A stretch of 64,000 nt of DNA from Branchiostoma floridae (lineage: Eukaryota > Chordata > Leptocardii > Amphioxiformes > Branchiostomatidae). Below the pieces are notes generated by a model. That model was not told where the DNA came from, did no database searches, and was given only the letters and a program-made list of their open reading frames with translations. Position numbers and translations under genes: made by a program. Location of the stretch: the NCBI RefSeq assembly GCF_000003815.2, contig NC_049985.1, positions 3,177,872 through 3,241,871 on the forward strand, given 5' to 3'. This document shows, piece by piece, positions 12,232 to 22,388 of the stretch (positions are counted from its first letter, which is position 1; the number at the start of each line of letters is the position of its first letter).

Positions 12232-13243
12232 TACCTCCATGAAAAAATGGAGGTATAGTTTTTGGTGTGTCTGTCTGTGTCTGTGTGTGTGTCTGTCTGT
12301 TTGTGTGTCCGGATACTTGTGGTCAGCATAACTCAATTTTATTTTTAGTTTATTTTATTTATTTGCCAATGATACAACTCATTACATGGATCTACCTAGG
12401 CAGCTTTGGGCTGGTAGCGGCAGATCCACAGAGATACAGACGAACATACATCATCGGTCGACGCGATCGCACATGTTCGCACATGTTTACACACGACGGG
12501 GTTATACCGCCCCTTCCGGGGTGACATACCCTTTCATATGCGCCAGGTCTCCCGTCCGGGTGAATGATGTAAATCACCGTGAGCCGAAGCTAGGTACTCA
12601 TTTTCACCTGAGTATAGTGAGGAAAGTCGTGTAAAGTGCCTTTCCCAAGGGCACAAGATCGGTAACACGGCAGGCGGATTCGAACCCGCAACCTCTCGGT
12701 CACGGGGCGAACACGGTCCCACTGCGCTACGCGGTCCCACTAGTCTCTCGATTGATTAACCTCTCGATTGAATAACCTCTCAATTGATTAGAATGATATT
12801 TGGTATGTGGGTAGAAGTTGGGAAGACGAAGGTCAGGGTTGATTTTGGGCCCCCTGGTATGTGACCTTGGTACTGCAGCAGAACTTCGATTTTTTTTGGT
12901 ATCTTTTGACCTGGACATGCTATGGTCTTGATTTGTTTGGTGGCTTGTGATGTAAGGAAGAAGTGATGTATGTTTGAGCCTTGTGGCTTGCTCTGGGACT
13001 GCAGGGGCAATTTTGTCAAAATCTTTCAAGGAGCATAACAGAACGTAGGAATGATGAATTTCTATAATATTTAGCATGCAGGTATCTTTGGCAGAGATGT
13101 ACATAATGACAGGCAAATTATGCAAATTTGGACTTAATTTGCATAGTTAATGAGGAAAATCTACATTTACAGTGTTTTCCACTGTAGGACTCAAATACAT
13201 GTAACATATGTAGTTTGCATAATCAGAATATTTCATGGAGGTA
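12232..13243. mobile_element. Inverted-repeat DNA element inserted in the 5' region of paralogue A
   Basis: The ends are inverted: 'tacctccatgaaa' at 12232 and 'tttcatggaggta' ending at 13243. Inside are a GT-rich tract at about 12258-12310, a SINE (12530-12742) and the repeat also seen at 3390-3570. The same 5' flank in paralogue B is uninterrupted ('actaactagaaaatggtaag' at 18138), so this is an insertion that came after the duplication. No transposase frame is present. Confidence 0.7.
12530..12742 (-). mobile_element. tRNA-derived SINE (copy 1)
   Basis: On the minus strand it begins near 12740 with an A-box-like 'tagcgcagtgg' and a perfect B box 'ggttcgaatcc', then 'gatcttgtgcccttgggaaa' and 'tacctagcttcggct'. 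The same head and body occur at 19764-20195. It is nested within the larger inverted-repeat element. It is not a functional tRNA gene. Confidence 0.8.
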
Positions 13244-13249
13244 TGAGGT

Positions 13250-14030
13250 CTCCGAACTCTAGTATAGGCTTTCAGACACATGCTATACAAGTGGCCAAAT
13301 CTCCCATTTATGTATCAAACATGACAATTTGTGATCTTTGAATGATTCAACTGCATGCAGAGAGCACAGCACAAGCGAATACCTATTTTGCAATGTTAAT
13401 CTGCCTGTAGGCAGAAGGGAATAGGGCGAAGCTGCCACTATTTTGTGTGTCGGACACGTAACGGTACATGTACATGTCTGAAGTAAACGTTAGACTTTGA
13501 CGAATGGTTCTATAATTATTCTTACACCATTAGTGCCTTTGTCTATGTCCCTTTGATACTCCAGAGGCTCAACCATGCCAAAAGTATAAGTAGGGATGTA
13601 AACAATTCATCGCTATAAATGGTGCAGTTTTGCCAGACGAATGTGAACCCAACCACACAGCGTGTAGTTGGCAACCTCAGAGTTTCACTGTCGAGGTCTG
13701 AAACTCAGCTTCATTATGTCCTGATTTACCTGCGTGTGGTTTAACTGCAGCTGGAATCAGTAAAAGATGTCTAAACTGTCTACTACTTACCTTGTATAGT
13801 AGCACCAGCAGAAGAGATGACAGTGTAGCGTTACGCTAGTACGGGGTCGGGTGTTGGCAAATGCGGAAGTTCAACGTCGAGCTTGACGGTATGCAGTGGG
13901 GTCACAAAGTCCCGGATGTTATTAGAAGAAGGCAGGAGAACATATACAAACGTTTGCACTTCATGTACTTAGAGAGAAACAGGCTAATCAAAGTGCGCAC
14001 GCAAAAGGTGGGTTCACACACCAGGCTCCA
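13250..14030 (-). repeat. Inverted-duplication arm A: 5' flank of paralogue A
   Basis: Reverse complement of this stretch matches 17370-18150 closely over nearly its whole length (shared 'gtgaacccacctt', 'taacatccgggact', 'cgctacactgtcatctcttc', 'gtgtctgaaagcc'). It carries the upstream and first-exon region of paralogue A. A diverged third copy lies at 15065-16075. Confidence 0.85.
13791..13840 (-). promoter_or_regulatory. Probable 3' end of a non-coding first exon of paralogue A
   Basis: On the minus strand 'actatacaag' is followed by the strong donor GTAAGTAGT (GT at 13790-13789). The equivalent site in B is also intact. A matching acceptor 'ttcgcgtag' lies just before the coding exon (12107-12109). 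A 5' UTR exon is inferred; its start is unknown. Confidence 0.5.
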
Positions 14031-14607
14031 CAGGTCATTGGACTAATAGTAGAAATTGGACAAATATACAAATGTAGACATATAACATGCCAAATAAGTT
14101 AGCTGGCCGAGTAGTGTGGTTTGCGACCCAGGCAACTCGTTTGGCATACTAGCACAATACTGAATGCTTTTTGAAAATTTATCGTATAATGTGAAGTAGC
14201 ATGCATTTTTCACTTCCCAAAATTGATATCTATCGGAACATAACACCCTCTTGTGAAGTTTAATGATGCACATCCTAGTGGTACTGCGCGACAAAAAAGT
14301 GACGAAAGGCTTCCGAGGTTCTATTTCTGAGTTGGCATTTCTTATTATTTACTGCGAAATGACATTGAACGCTAACATGGCTGAAAAGCGTATGTGGTGT
14401 GTTTTGGATGCAAATTGTGTTTCGGCCCGACTCTTATTTCCGGATATTCATGCGCTTTCAATGTAAGCAGGTCCGTGACCTAGATTGACCTCTGAAGCGC
14501 TGTGTTAAGCCAAGTTGTTCATCTTTTTCCGTAGAATGTTGTCTTGTTTCAGTATCCTGTGCAATTCAGCACATGTAACAGTCCCACCGCTCTATCAGGC
14601 TCCGCTG

Positions 14608-14731
14608 GAGAGAGAGAGAGAGATAGATAGATAGAGAGTTAATAGAGGGAGGTAGAGAGAGGTAGAGCGAGTTAACTAGAGAGAGATAGAGAGATAGAGA
14701 TAGAGAGAGAGAGATAGAGAGATATAGAGAT

Positions 14732-14829
<98 letters not shown>
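14608..14829. repeat. GA/GATA microsatellite
   Basis: Long run of 'gagaga' with interspersed 'gata', which reads as serine/leucine-rich nonsense on the opposite strand. It lies in the unique spacer between the two arms of the inverted duplication. Confidence 0.95.
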
Positions 14830-14830
<1 letters not shown>

Positions 14831-15281
14831 CAGAGAGAGGGAGAGGGGTTCCTGACGTTTTTTCCGGACGACTGTACACCGAAACGGTACCCAGTACCCA
14901 CCCCTATTGCGAACAACATCCTGGATCTGTGATTGTTGGGTTTGGTTTACTCAATAAATAAAGTAGTAAACCTGGAAGACACCATGCTAAAAACCGGTTT
15001 CTATAGTTCGCGCATGATTCTATTAGGCTGGTCTTTATCTTAGTTTTTGAAGTGTAAACGTTGGAATATTTCTTGCTGCATTCTTTTGATAACATCCGGG
15101 ACTTTGTAACCCCATGTCATACGTCATGCTCGACTTTGAACTTCCGCAGTCGGGGACTCCGTACTACCGTAATTCTACACTGTCATCTCTTCTACTGGTT
15201 CTACAGGGTGTGTACGCTGGTTGGACAGATTGTACTGGTTCCACTTGAAGTTAAAACTGCATGCAAGTAGATCCGGACATT

Positions 15282-15481
15282 CATATAGTAAGGTTCTTTT
15301 AGCACAACCAGAAAATAACTTACTTCCGACGTTTCGGTGTCTGTCAGACACCATCATCAGGGTGGAATGACGGGAACTACTTCTTGCTGCTATTTATAGC
15401 CGATGTAGGTGGCGTTGCAGCTGCAAGAATGCCATCCCAGACGTGGCTCAGCTTGTATCCCCCCCTCGTCTCTATTCACGG
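15282..15481. mobile_element. Short element flanked by a 13 bp target-site duplication
   Basis: The direct repeat 'agatccggacatt' occurs at 15269-15281 and 15482-15494. The corresponding place in the other copies of the flank lacks the insert. It contains 'ccgacgtttcggtgtctgtc'. The long target duplication suggests a retroposon-like origin; no coding capacity. Confidence 0.7.
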
Positions 15482-16079
15482 AGATCCGGACATTATCAAT
15501 CTGTGTGACGTGCGTAGTAAACAGGCATCGACAGTGAAAATCTGAGGCATTTGAGGTACGTTCAAAGGTTGCAAACTACATACGGTGTGATTAGGTTGAA
15601 GTTCGTCTGGCAAAGCAGCGCCATTTTTTATACTGATAATATAAAGAGTCCAACTTGTACTTTTGTCATGATTGAGACCCTGGAGTATCAAAGGGACAAA
15701 TACAACGATGGTGTAATAACAATGCCGCAGATATAGACGCTTCGGAGTCTTCAAGAAAACGTGTGGGGTTTACTTAAGTCACGTAACTTTACATGTACGT
15801 GTACGTGCAAACACGAAACACGCAAAATGGTGGTAGTTTCGCCCACAAGAAAATAAGCAGTTCTCTTTTGTCTGGTCTGTCAGGCAGATTACAACGCCAA
15901 ATAAACGAATTGCGTGTGCTGTCGAAATCACTGCATGTTGGTGACATGGTGTACATTGTACTTCATAATTTGTCATATTTGATACATACAATGACAACTT
16001 TGTGGGACTTTGACCCTTGTACAGCATGAGTCTCAAAGCCGGTACTAACTAGATCTGTGTGCAACCAACAAGAGTCAAG

Positions 16080-17051
16080 TACAGTCAAACCTGCCCAAAT
16101 CGACCACCCGGGGGACCGGAAGAAAACGGTCGATTTGGACAGGTGGTCGCTGAGAAGACTATCGACTCAAAACATGCCCGATGCAAAGTATAAATGGTTT
16201 CCGTTGTGTTTAATGGCAAATAGCAAGCGCACTGCACGCACGCAAAGAAGCAAGGTCTTTAATGTCAAATACAACACGCACACTGTGAATTGTAAATTTA
16301 ACCCCAACTTTTTATCGAGTTTTTATACGATACAGTGTTTTAAAGCTCAAGTATTTGTACACTAACGTTTTAGACAGTAAGGGAACTTTGATGCTACCAT
16401 AGAAGCCTTTATGCGTCGCTATGTTCTTGATCTGAAATAACTACGGTGTACCTTTCGAATTCGATGCCCGGTACGTCCCGATAGCGTACTTACCCAAGGG
16501 TGAATGTACAGTACAGTTGGACAAAAGCACTCACACGTACAGGTCTTCCTTATAAGGTATGAGCTATACAGAACTTTCTTGAAAAAGTATGAGGCTATAT
16601 ACGTTTCAGCATTTTTTTCACATTATAATGATATATATATATATCTTTTTAAAGTTCTGTAACAACTGAATTCGGATTTTCTTAGCCTGGTATCCAGCCG
16701 TAATTATAGCTCCCGAGTCTCTTCTCTCCTCTTCGCAAATTGCCAGAGAGGAAAGAAGAGACTCGGAAGCTATATTACGGCTGGATACCAGGCTAGATTT
16801 TCTTACAACGATTTCGGCACAAATTCGCGCTAGTTATTATCAAAAATCGATGAAAACCTCAATTTTGAAAATAATGCGGTCGTTATGGGCCCCAATTTGG
16901 GCCGGTCGCGGTCGCGTTGGCCAGGTGGTCGTTGAGAAAACGTCTCTTAATGCTTACGTCAATGGGAAAAAAAATCGGGACCGAGAAAAAGCGGTCGAAA
17001 TGGCCAGGTGGTCGCTGAGAAGAGGTGGTCGCTCGGGCAGGTTTGACTGTA
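16080..17051. mobile_element. Non-autonomous TIR DNA transposon, TA flanks
   Basis: Terminal inverted repeats 'tacagtcaaacctgc' at 16080 and 'gcaggtttgactgta' ending at 17051, with subterminal 'aaatcgaccacc' and 'ggtggtcgct' motifs repeated inside. TA dinucleotides bound the ends. About 970 bp with no transposase frame. It interrupts the third flank copy and itself contains the hairpin 16685-16795. Confidence 0.8.
16685..16795. repeat. Near-perfect palindromic hairpin
   Basis: The left arm 'agcctggtatccagccgtaa' is matched by 'ttacggctggataccaggct' on the right, and the inner 'gactcttctc' words also pair as 'cgagtctctt' with 'aagagactcg'. A MITE-like foldback of about 111 bp, nested within the TIR element. 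Confidence 0.9.
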
Positions 17052-17369
17052 TGTCAGGTCATATCAGAAGAATGTCTATAACGTTACGTATTATGTCTCG
17101 TTCGCGTAGGTCTAACCCGTAGTACTGCACTCTACCTGATGTTCTTTTAAAAGCACTCAGTATTGTACTAAACTCTCCAAGTACTCTTTAATTCAAGTAA
17201 AGCTACTGAGGGCACAACCCGCCGTACGTGCAAATATGTGCTGTCTACGTGCCAAAACGTGGGCGATCTTTTGGTATCCCTAAGTGGTAAATACCGCCTC
17301 CGTACGAACTCGTAGGGAATCCGACGGATTTTGGAGCACGCAGACACGCCGTAGATTTTTACGTGTGCA

Positions 17370-18150
17370 CGTGTGAACCCACCTTATGCGCGCGCGCTTT
17401 GCTTAGCCTGGTTTTCTGTAAGTACATGCAAGGACGTTATATCAGTGTAAACGTCTAATAACATCCGGGACTTCGTGACCCCACGGCATGCAGTCACGCT
17501 CGACGTTGAACTTCCGCATTTGCGAATCCCCCGACTCCGTACAACCGTAACGCTACACTGTCATCTCTTCTGCTGGTTCTACTATACAGGGTAAGTAGTA
17601 GACAGTTTAGACATCTTTCACTGATTCCAGCTGCAGTTAAACCACACGCAGGTAAATCAGGACATAATGAAGCTGAGTTTCAGACCTCGACAGTGAAACT
17701 CTGAGGTTGCCAACTACACGCTGTGTGGTTGGGTTCACATTCGTCTGGCAAAACTGCACCATTTATAGCGATGAATTGTTTACATCCCTACTTATACTTT
17801 TGGCATGGTTGAGCCTCTGGGGTATCAAAGGGACATAGACAAAGGCACTAATGGTGTAAGAATAATTATAGAAACATTCGTCAAAGTCTAACGTTTACTT
17901 CAGACATGTACATGTATCGTTACGTGTCCAACACAGAATGGTTTCGCCCTATTCAAACAAGCCTAAGGGTAAATGGGCGGTTCCCTTCTATCTGTCAGAC
18001 AGGTTAGCACTGCAAAATTTGATTGTGCTGTGGTGATCTCTGCATGTAGTTGAATCATTCAAAGTTCAGAAATTGTCATGTTTGATAGATAAAAGGGAGA
18101 TTTGGCCACTTGTATAGCATGTGTCTGAAAGCCGACACTAACTAGAAAAT
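17370..18150 (+). repeat. Inverted-duplication arm B: 5' flank of paralogue B
   Basis: Mirror copy of 13250-14030. The inferred non-coding first exon ends at 17590 ('ctactatacagg' then GTAAGTAG). A second donor-like site 'aaaatg|gtaagc' lies at 18152 and an acceptor-like 'ttcgcgtag' at 18257-18259, just before the coding exon. No convincing TATA box is visible. Confidence 0.8.
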
Positions 18151-18271
18151 GGTAAGCGCCAATGAGAAGCTGTATGGTATTCACATTACGGCATTTGAAA
18201 TACAACTAAACCACAGGAATGTTAATAATTAATTATATGTATATGTCTCGTTCGCGTAGGTCCACAAAAAC

Positions 18272-21200
18272 ATGTCATCCGCACTACCAACACTCTACGA
18301 CATGGCGGACCTGTGGGCGCGGATTCAGGCCCAAAAGGCGTCCCTCCTGCGCGACCTGGAGCCCAAACACCTGCTGAACGAGCTGCTGCAACACGGGGTT
18401 CTGGATGACGACGAACACGAGAGGGTGAAAAGAGCTGGGGTCACCAGGTGAGATGAAGTCCCCTCCCTGTATTTCTTCCTTTTGGCTGGAAGAAATATGA
18501 ATTCTAGAAAGTAAAACAAAAATCCATATTCTTGTTATCTGTTATTCAACCGTTGCTTGTTATTACCTTAGGTTATATTTGTTTATATGTGTTTAATTGT
18601 GTGTAGGAAAACGCCTGATTGGTTTGTATTGATATTTGGGATGTGGGTAGGTCTTGTTTGACTTTCTTTGAAAATGGTTAAAAGACACTGAATAAGCAGG
18701 TTCACAGGTTGAACTACGCATGCATTCTAAGGGACGGATTGGCATGTTTTTAAGGATTAAATTGATAGTTTAGATAAATAGCACACGATAAACATTTCTG
18801 GCCTTGTTTCCATGTGTTGTATCAAAGCTAAACATACCATTTGACAATCGTCATGAATAGGAAGCAATTGAGCGCAGATCAAATTTGTTAATGAGCGACC
18901 TCGAACTCTGACTTCACGTGACTTAGTGTGATAGAGCAGACAATTTTACGATTACATTTCCAAAGATCTCCTTGACCCGGAAACACATCGATTAACAATC
19001 ACCATATCATATTTCTGACAGAAAGGACAGGACAGAGGCGCTACTGGACGTTCTAAAAGGAAAAGAAGTAGAGGAGTTAGCGGCCTTCATGCAACTGTTG
19101 GACAGACTTTATCCCCACCTGGCAGAACAGATTCGAACTGCAGAAAAAGAGAAAGTGGAAAAAGGTAATAGCCTTCATGACACCATCATGATGTCGCACT
19201 CTCATCTGTCATAATAGGGTTATCAATTTCCAATAGTCGTTGGCTAGATAGATCTACCCCAGGTTCCTGATACCTTGTACACTTTTGACATTGCAGGTAG
19301 CCTATGTCTGTCAGAAATGAAGACAAAAAGTTTTGCTATTTCTCATGAGATTTTGTAATTTTTCATGGCAAAGATACACTGTGAGCATTTCGAATTCCAG
19401 TGATCCCGACCCCAAGAAACTGTCGGTTCGAGTCGTCCACCAGGGATTCCCTGACGGTTGCCTGGGACCAGATAGAGGCCGTCCCAGGGGGGTCGGTGGA
19501 AGTCGCCATCTTCGCACACGGGAACGACCAGGAGCCTGTGCAGCGGCGGGAAGTCGGCTGTGATCAGACTGACGTCAGGATGGGAGGGCTGGGAGCTGGG
19601 ACAAAGTACGACGCTCGAGTCCGGGTCGGAGTTGGTGAGCTACGCGGAAAAGAAGTGACGATCGAGGCCAAGACTGGTAAGAGTTTAAAATTGTTAGTAC
19701 TGTGACCAATTGATAGTTTCACATAGCTGTGGTTACTATGTTTTCACCATATCATGAAAACGTGGACCGCGTGGGACAGCGTAGTGCAGCGGGACCGTGT
19801 TCGGCCCGTGACCGAGAGGTTGCGGGTTCGAATCCGGCTGCCATGTTACCGATCTTGTGCCCTTGGGAAAGGCACTTAACACGACTTTCCTCACTTTACT
19901 CAGGTGAAACTGAGTACCTAGCTTCGGCTAGGGCCGTCCCTAGGATAGGAAATTAAATGGAGGTCCCGTGTCTAGGGAGAGCCATACCACAGGCACGATA
20001 AAGAACCCGCCACACGTGCGATGGTGCGGTGTGAGTGGTTCAAAACCTACAGTACCTTGGCCGCACCTGGGGCAATTACTGTCGTATTGAGGTCACCTGA
20101 GTGGCGCCGAATGGCAGCTCGCTCCAGACCCTTGTGATTTAGCCCCGCCTATTGTAAGCTCCACGCAATTCAGCCCCTGGCTGCAAAGAGTGAGTAGTCG
20201 GCCCACCCAATATCATAAGTTGTTTGTTTCCTTTAAATTGGAAGTACTAGGTTGATCGATTTCGGTTTACAGTTCTTTTTAAGGCATAATTTTGTTCTTG
20301 TTTCAGAGAGCTTCTGGTCATATGTTTCATGGAAGCCATTGGTTATTGCCTGTGTTGTTCTGGTCATTGCTATCCTTCTGCAAATGGCGTTGGTGAAATC
20401 TACAGGTAAGGTTTTATTCGCTATTAGCGAAAAAACTATAACGTAACCGTCGTAACACTAGTTCATCTTCATTCACCTGAAGCCTTTATCCGTGTTTGTT
20501 TTTATACAGGGCATTATGGATATCAAGTCGACGTGCTGTGGTTTCAAATTGCATGTTTTTAAAACATTGCAGTTTGAAACCACCGTCCATCAAATTGATA
20601 TCCCTAAATACATGTGACCTGTTTGTAAAACAACGAATAAAGGTTACCCTGCGGATAAAGGTGAAGTAGCGTTACCTCACATGGACTGATGTATCATTTG
20701 TTAATGTTTCCTTTCAAACAAACTCCCTCTTCTAAAATCACCGGCCAGGATAGAGACATATGTACAAATTATATCACTATAAGTTCAGTAATTTGTGTAT
20801 AGGTATGACTTATGCTTTTTTAAGAACTTCTGTTTTCATCACACTGCAAAAATAAGTTTAATGTGTGTCGATTCATCTTTCTGCAGACAGAAGATGCCTC
20901 TACCCAAAGGATATCATGGACACCACAGTTCAGAACAGACCCAACTTGTTTGGTAGGGAGGAAGACATCGCAAATCTAACCACAGTCCTAGAAAACAAGG
21001 GTAAATGTCTGCTAATCGGTCTCAGTGGGGTGGGAAAAACGGCGATGGTGAAAGAATATCTGTACAGAAAAAGCAGTGAATATACAGCTGGTATTGTGTG
21101 GATAACTTCATATGACGATATCAACTTTTTATTCGTTGATGCCTTGCCGAAAGCAACAGGCCGGGATCCCATTGAATATGACTATCGGGATAAAAGTCTT

Positions 21201-22388
21201 GAATGGACTACTAAGTATCTCAGCCAAAAGTTGCTCGTACGTCACAAGGGGAAGTTTCTCTTTGTTTTTGACGACGTAGAGACTGCACAGTATGCCACTG
21301 ACATGTTGAAGATGATACCAGACAGGTCAGTGGAGTCTCACGTGATTTTGATGTCCAGGCGTGAGGTTCCCCTCTCTAACGTGGCCAAAATGAAACTTCA
21401 CCCCCTGACAGAAGATGCCGCTGTACAGCTTTATCGGTTACTGGAAAAGTGTGACGAGGACTCAGATATTGCGTGTATTGACCGTGGTGGTTTTATCCAA
21501 AAGATAGTCCATCTCCTCGGTTACCTACCATACGCTATGATCCACTATTTGAAGAACGCGGAACCATTTCATAAAGAAAACGATAAGGATTATACACCAT
21601 ATAACAGTTGGGATATTCTATCTCGCAGTTTTCTGTCGATTCGATTTCGTTTGACCGGCTATGAACGGAGTAAAAATCCAATCGTTGACGAAGTGAAAAT
21701 GGTACAAAAAGAGTGCCCGAAAGCTTATGAACTTTTGGTAGTGTTTTCATTTTTCAATCACTATAAGAAAGTGCCTTGGTGTATTTTGAGAGGAAAGGGG
21801 ACAGACTGGGAGCACCCGATGTTTAAAGGACAATCTTATTACGAGTTGATTGAATGTTTAGAAAACCATTCATTGGTCCAGTTGGAAGGCACTGATAGGT
21901 CATGTGAGATTACCTTGAATAGAATCGTGACTTTGTCTGTAATGTACACGGTAGACAGCGTGGAGGAGGAAGAACGATACTACTGGACAGCTTTAGAAAT
22001 GTCTGTGCGCGCAGTGAACAGATTACAAGACTTAACCTTGTACTGTCGATACAACCGTCACTCTGTAGTAGATCTGGATTGCCAAGCAAAGGACCAGTGG
22101 GAGGAAATGTACTCGCGAGTACTAGAACACTCTAGTATTGTTGCTCGCAATTCTGTTAACAAGGCCATTACTGGCAGGTTTGAGAGATGCTATATGGATG
22201 AAGTTGTCATCTACTACCTGTCACCAGAAATGGAAATTACATCGATAACAATCAAAAACCCTTCGTCGGATCTGACATCCTGGCTTACTAACATGATGAA
22301 AGTGTCCGATGATGAGTTTTTGTATACATGGCCAAGAATGAGATCAATGCGGGACAGTGGATGGAAACGAATATGGAAATGTTGTTAG
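18272..22388 (+). CDS. CARD - FN3 - TM - STAND (NB-ARC-like) NTPase, paralogue B, 731 aa
   Basis: Exons 18272-18447, 19022-19164, 19401-19676, 20307-20405 and 20887-22388, with the same phases as paralogue A; total 2196 nt. A start at 18302 would match A exactly, and the in-frame ATG at 18272 adds ten residues. Domains: CARD (LLNELLQHGVLDDDEHERVK, then LAAFMQLLDRLYPHLAEQI), FN3 (SLTVAWDQ, GAGTKYDARVRV), hydrophobic helix (LVIACVVLVIAILLQMALV), and NTPase with LFGREEDI, Walker A GLSGVGKT, Walker B KFLFVFDDVE, HVILMSRRE, GYLPYAM and a winged-helix-like part. The final residues and stop are altered: the TAG at 22386-22388 lies inside the LTR of an inserted element, and the uninterrupted locus would have continued about 13 codons. 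Intron 3 holds a SINE and intron 4 a MITE. The function is inferred as for A. Confidence 0.88.
19764..20195 (+). mobile_element. tRNA-derived SINE (copy 2)
   Basis: Head with A-box-like 'tagtgcagcgg' and B box 'ggttcgaatcc', followed by 'gatcttgtgcccttgggaaa', 'tacctagcttcggct', 'taaatggaggtcccgtgtc' and 'gataaagaacccgcc'. Lies in intron 3 of paralogue B. Tail fragments resembling it occur near 35480, 43850 and 47600. Confidence 0.85.
20472..20664. mobile_element. MITE, family M1, copy 1
   Basis: Outer ends are degenerate inverted repeats ('ttcacctgaagcctttatcc' and 'ggataaaggtgaa'). The inner foldback is 'gatatcaagt...ggtttcaaattgca' against 'tgcagtttgaaaccaccgt...ttgatatccc'. Two further copies occur at 34240 and 43603. 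Lies in intron 4 of paralogue B. Confidence 0.85.

Larger units (their letters stand above)
15065..17140 (+). repeat. Third, truncated and interrupted copy of the paralogue 5' flank
   Basis: 15090-16065 aligns with 17440-18150: 'catccgggac', 'ctgtcatctcttct', 'gttcgtctggcaaa', 'gtatcaaagggaca' and 'actaactaga' occur in the same order, but with many changes. It is interrupted by a 200 bp insert (15282-15481) and by the element 16080-17051. Its continuation at 17092-17135 includes 'tctcgttcgcgtaggtcta' and then stops where the coding exon would begin. The first-exon donor GTAAGT is lost here. It looks like a dead promoter/5' UTR copy with no coding part. Confidence 0.75.

Noticed and set aside
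14566-14919. Serine/leucine-rich minus-strand frame
   Set aside because: Produced by the GA microsatellite.
19764-19840. tRNA gene
   Set aside because: A and B boxes are present, but the head belongs to a dispersed SINE with a shared body, and no good acceptor stem is seen.
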